From CAWDPQ01 sp049642465 (GTDB lineage Bacteria; Acidobacteriota; Vicinamibacteria; Vicinamibacterales; 2-12-FULL-66-21): DNA of 41,487 bases. The position numbers were made by a program, and so were the translations under genes. The stretch lies in NCBI GenBank assembly GCA_049642465.1, contig JBAROV010000046.1:1-41487 (forward strand), given 5' to 3'. Below are positions 40,694-41,487 of the stretch, in pieces. Each line of letters begins with the position of its first letter. Position 1 is the first letter of the stretch. The notes under the pieces are model-generated. The model was not told the DNA's origin, did not search any database, and saw nothing but the letters and a program-made list of their open reading frames with translations.

Positions 40694-40790
40694 AATCACT
40701 CCTTCATGCAAAAGCGCAGCGGGCGCGAACTATACCACGCCTCCTGGAAGGCCAACGGCGCTCGGACCAATGTCGGCGCGTCGCGCTCCT

Positions 40791-41324
40791 TCAGACGGTC
40801 GCATCCCGACTCAGCACTCTGGCAATCGCAGTCATCGTATTCCAGTTGCGCGTGGTGGCCGGAACGCCAAAGAGCCGGTCGAGCGTGCCGAGGTAGCTGA
40901 TGACCTTCATGTGACGGCGGTACACGCCGAAGACGAACCGGTTTTCCCTCGCGAGGATCTTGAGCAGCCATTTGCCGCGTGAAGGAAAGATCATCGGCGG
41001 TGACGGCGCGGAACGCGGGCGTCGCGAAAGGACGCTCACGAAACGGACGATATCGGGTCGCATCGGCTGCCCGGCGAAAGGATTCCGAGACATCATCCGC
41101 ACAATTTCCCGGCCCTGGCAGATCACGATCGTGGCATCGAAGGGGAGCGCACGTGTCAATTCGGCGCGGAGTTGCGCCTGGGTAACCGGCTGGCGGATCA
41201 CGAACGTGCCCGTCGCGCCGATGTTGACGACATCGAGGCGCTTCAGTTGTTCGGCGAGCGCGGTGGGCCTGAAGGTCCTGTGACCGCCGACGTTGATTCC
41301 TCTTAGAAGAACCACGAGTGCCAC
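40791..41324 (-). CDS. DUF1697 family protein
   Basis: A 177-aa protein of DUF1697. The start VVLLRGINVGGHRTF is diagnostic, followed by LKRLDVVNIGATGTFVIR and NRFVFGVYRRHMKVISYLG, and the tail TTRNWNTMTAIARVL. Start GTG at 41324 with a GAGGA site ahead; no ATG is in frame nearby, and the frame stays open to the window edge without a start. Members are uncharacterised cytoplasmic proteins. The remaining 163 bases of the window (41325-41487) show no gene I can support. Confidence 0.9.
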   Translation of the reverse strand: MALVVLLRGINVGGHRTFRPTALAEQLKRLDVVNIGATGTFVIRQPVTQAQLRAELTRALPFDATIVICQGREIVRMMSRNPFAGQPMRPDIVRFVSVLSRRPRSAPSPPMIFPSRGKWLLKILARENRFVFGVYRRHMKVISYLGTLDRLFGVPATTRNWNTMTAIARVLSRDATV

Positions 41325-41487
41325 GTTTTCATCGTCCTCTCTCGACTCGACGAAGTTCCCCGAGCGTGAGTGGGCTCCCGCGCGATGATGCGCTGCGCTG
41401 TCGCCTGCACCAACAGCCCCACCGCCGTTCCGTAGCGAAGCACCCGTAAAGCGACGGGAGGTCCTGTGACGCGAAGTCTGCCTATGG

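Noticed and set aside
1..41487. tRNA, rRNA, CRISPR, IS or prophage
   Set aside because: No T-loop-like sequence in an RNA fold, no spaced repeats beyond the two-copy unit at 8706-8771, and no transposase or phage-structural motif was seen by reading both strands.

Overview
The window is GC-rich chromosomal DNA from a bacterium. Its gene set suggests a soil Acidobacteriota lineage, with Vicinamibacterales the closest guess: many secreted serine hydrolases, a sulfatase, DUF1080 and DUF4159 proteins, DinB-fold enzymes, Tat-like or lipoprotein signals, and small conserved hypotheticals in short overlapping gene chains. This assignment is inference from gene content; no rRNA or marker gene is present. 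No tRNA, rRNA, CRISPR array, insertion sequence or phage gene was seen. Almost everything is on the minus strand. The exceptions are a class C type serine hydrolase (20157-21611), a GH10 xylanase (38051-39124) and a decayed serine-hydrolase fragment (about 32150-32527).

Layout. 1-5.6 kb: start of a small membrane protein, an amidohydrolase, a HEAT-type and a MmcQ/YjbR protein, then an operon of a membrane-anchored protein, a serine hydrolase and a DUF4159 protein. 5.7-8.7 kb: an overlapping chain of DUF1801, CPBP protease and methyltransferase genes, plus a DUF457-type membrane protein. 8.7-16.4 kb: sulfatase, a membrane protein with an L7/L12-like tail, a methyltransferase, DUF1294, DUF488, a lipoprotein with two Asp-Thr-Gly motifs, a glyoxalase/cyclotransferase pair, DUF3052 and a lipoprotein. 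16.5-20.1 kb: a frameshifted beta-barrel gene, an MBL-fold hydrolase, an F420-reductase-like protein and an NHL propeller. 20.1-25.6 kb: the plus-strand serine hydrolase faces a large lipoprotein that joins a serine hydrolase to an alpha/beta hydrolase and is coupled to a DinB gene; an HNH endonuclease follows. 25.6-31.4 kb: a Cys-cluster protein, then a long co-directional run (AAA ATPase and partners, ASCH-like, zinc ribbon, GNAT-DinB, YdeI-like, NTF2-like). 31.4-41.5 kb: unknowns, a GNAT-hydratase fusion, DUF1080, a 42-residue membrane peptide, a TolB-like propeller, a MazEF toxin-antitoxin pair with a palindromic operator, a thioredoxin-like protein opposite the xylanase, an NTF2-like protein, an alpha/beta hydrolase and DUF1697.

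The most notable signals are three in-frame domain fusions, one of them with an internal deletion in its acetyltransferase half; three genes broken by one small frameshift each; two short coding-like remnants; a decayed paralogue of the 3.4-4.9 kb serine hydrolase; and the mazE operator, which carries the probable -10 box and abuts the start codon. I found no clear new multi-gene system. The best candidates are the AAA-ATPase gene group and the fusion enzymes.
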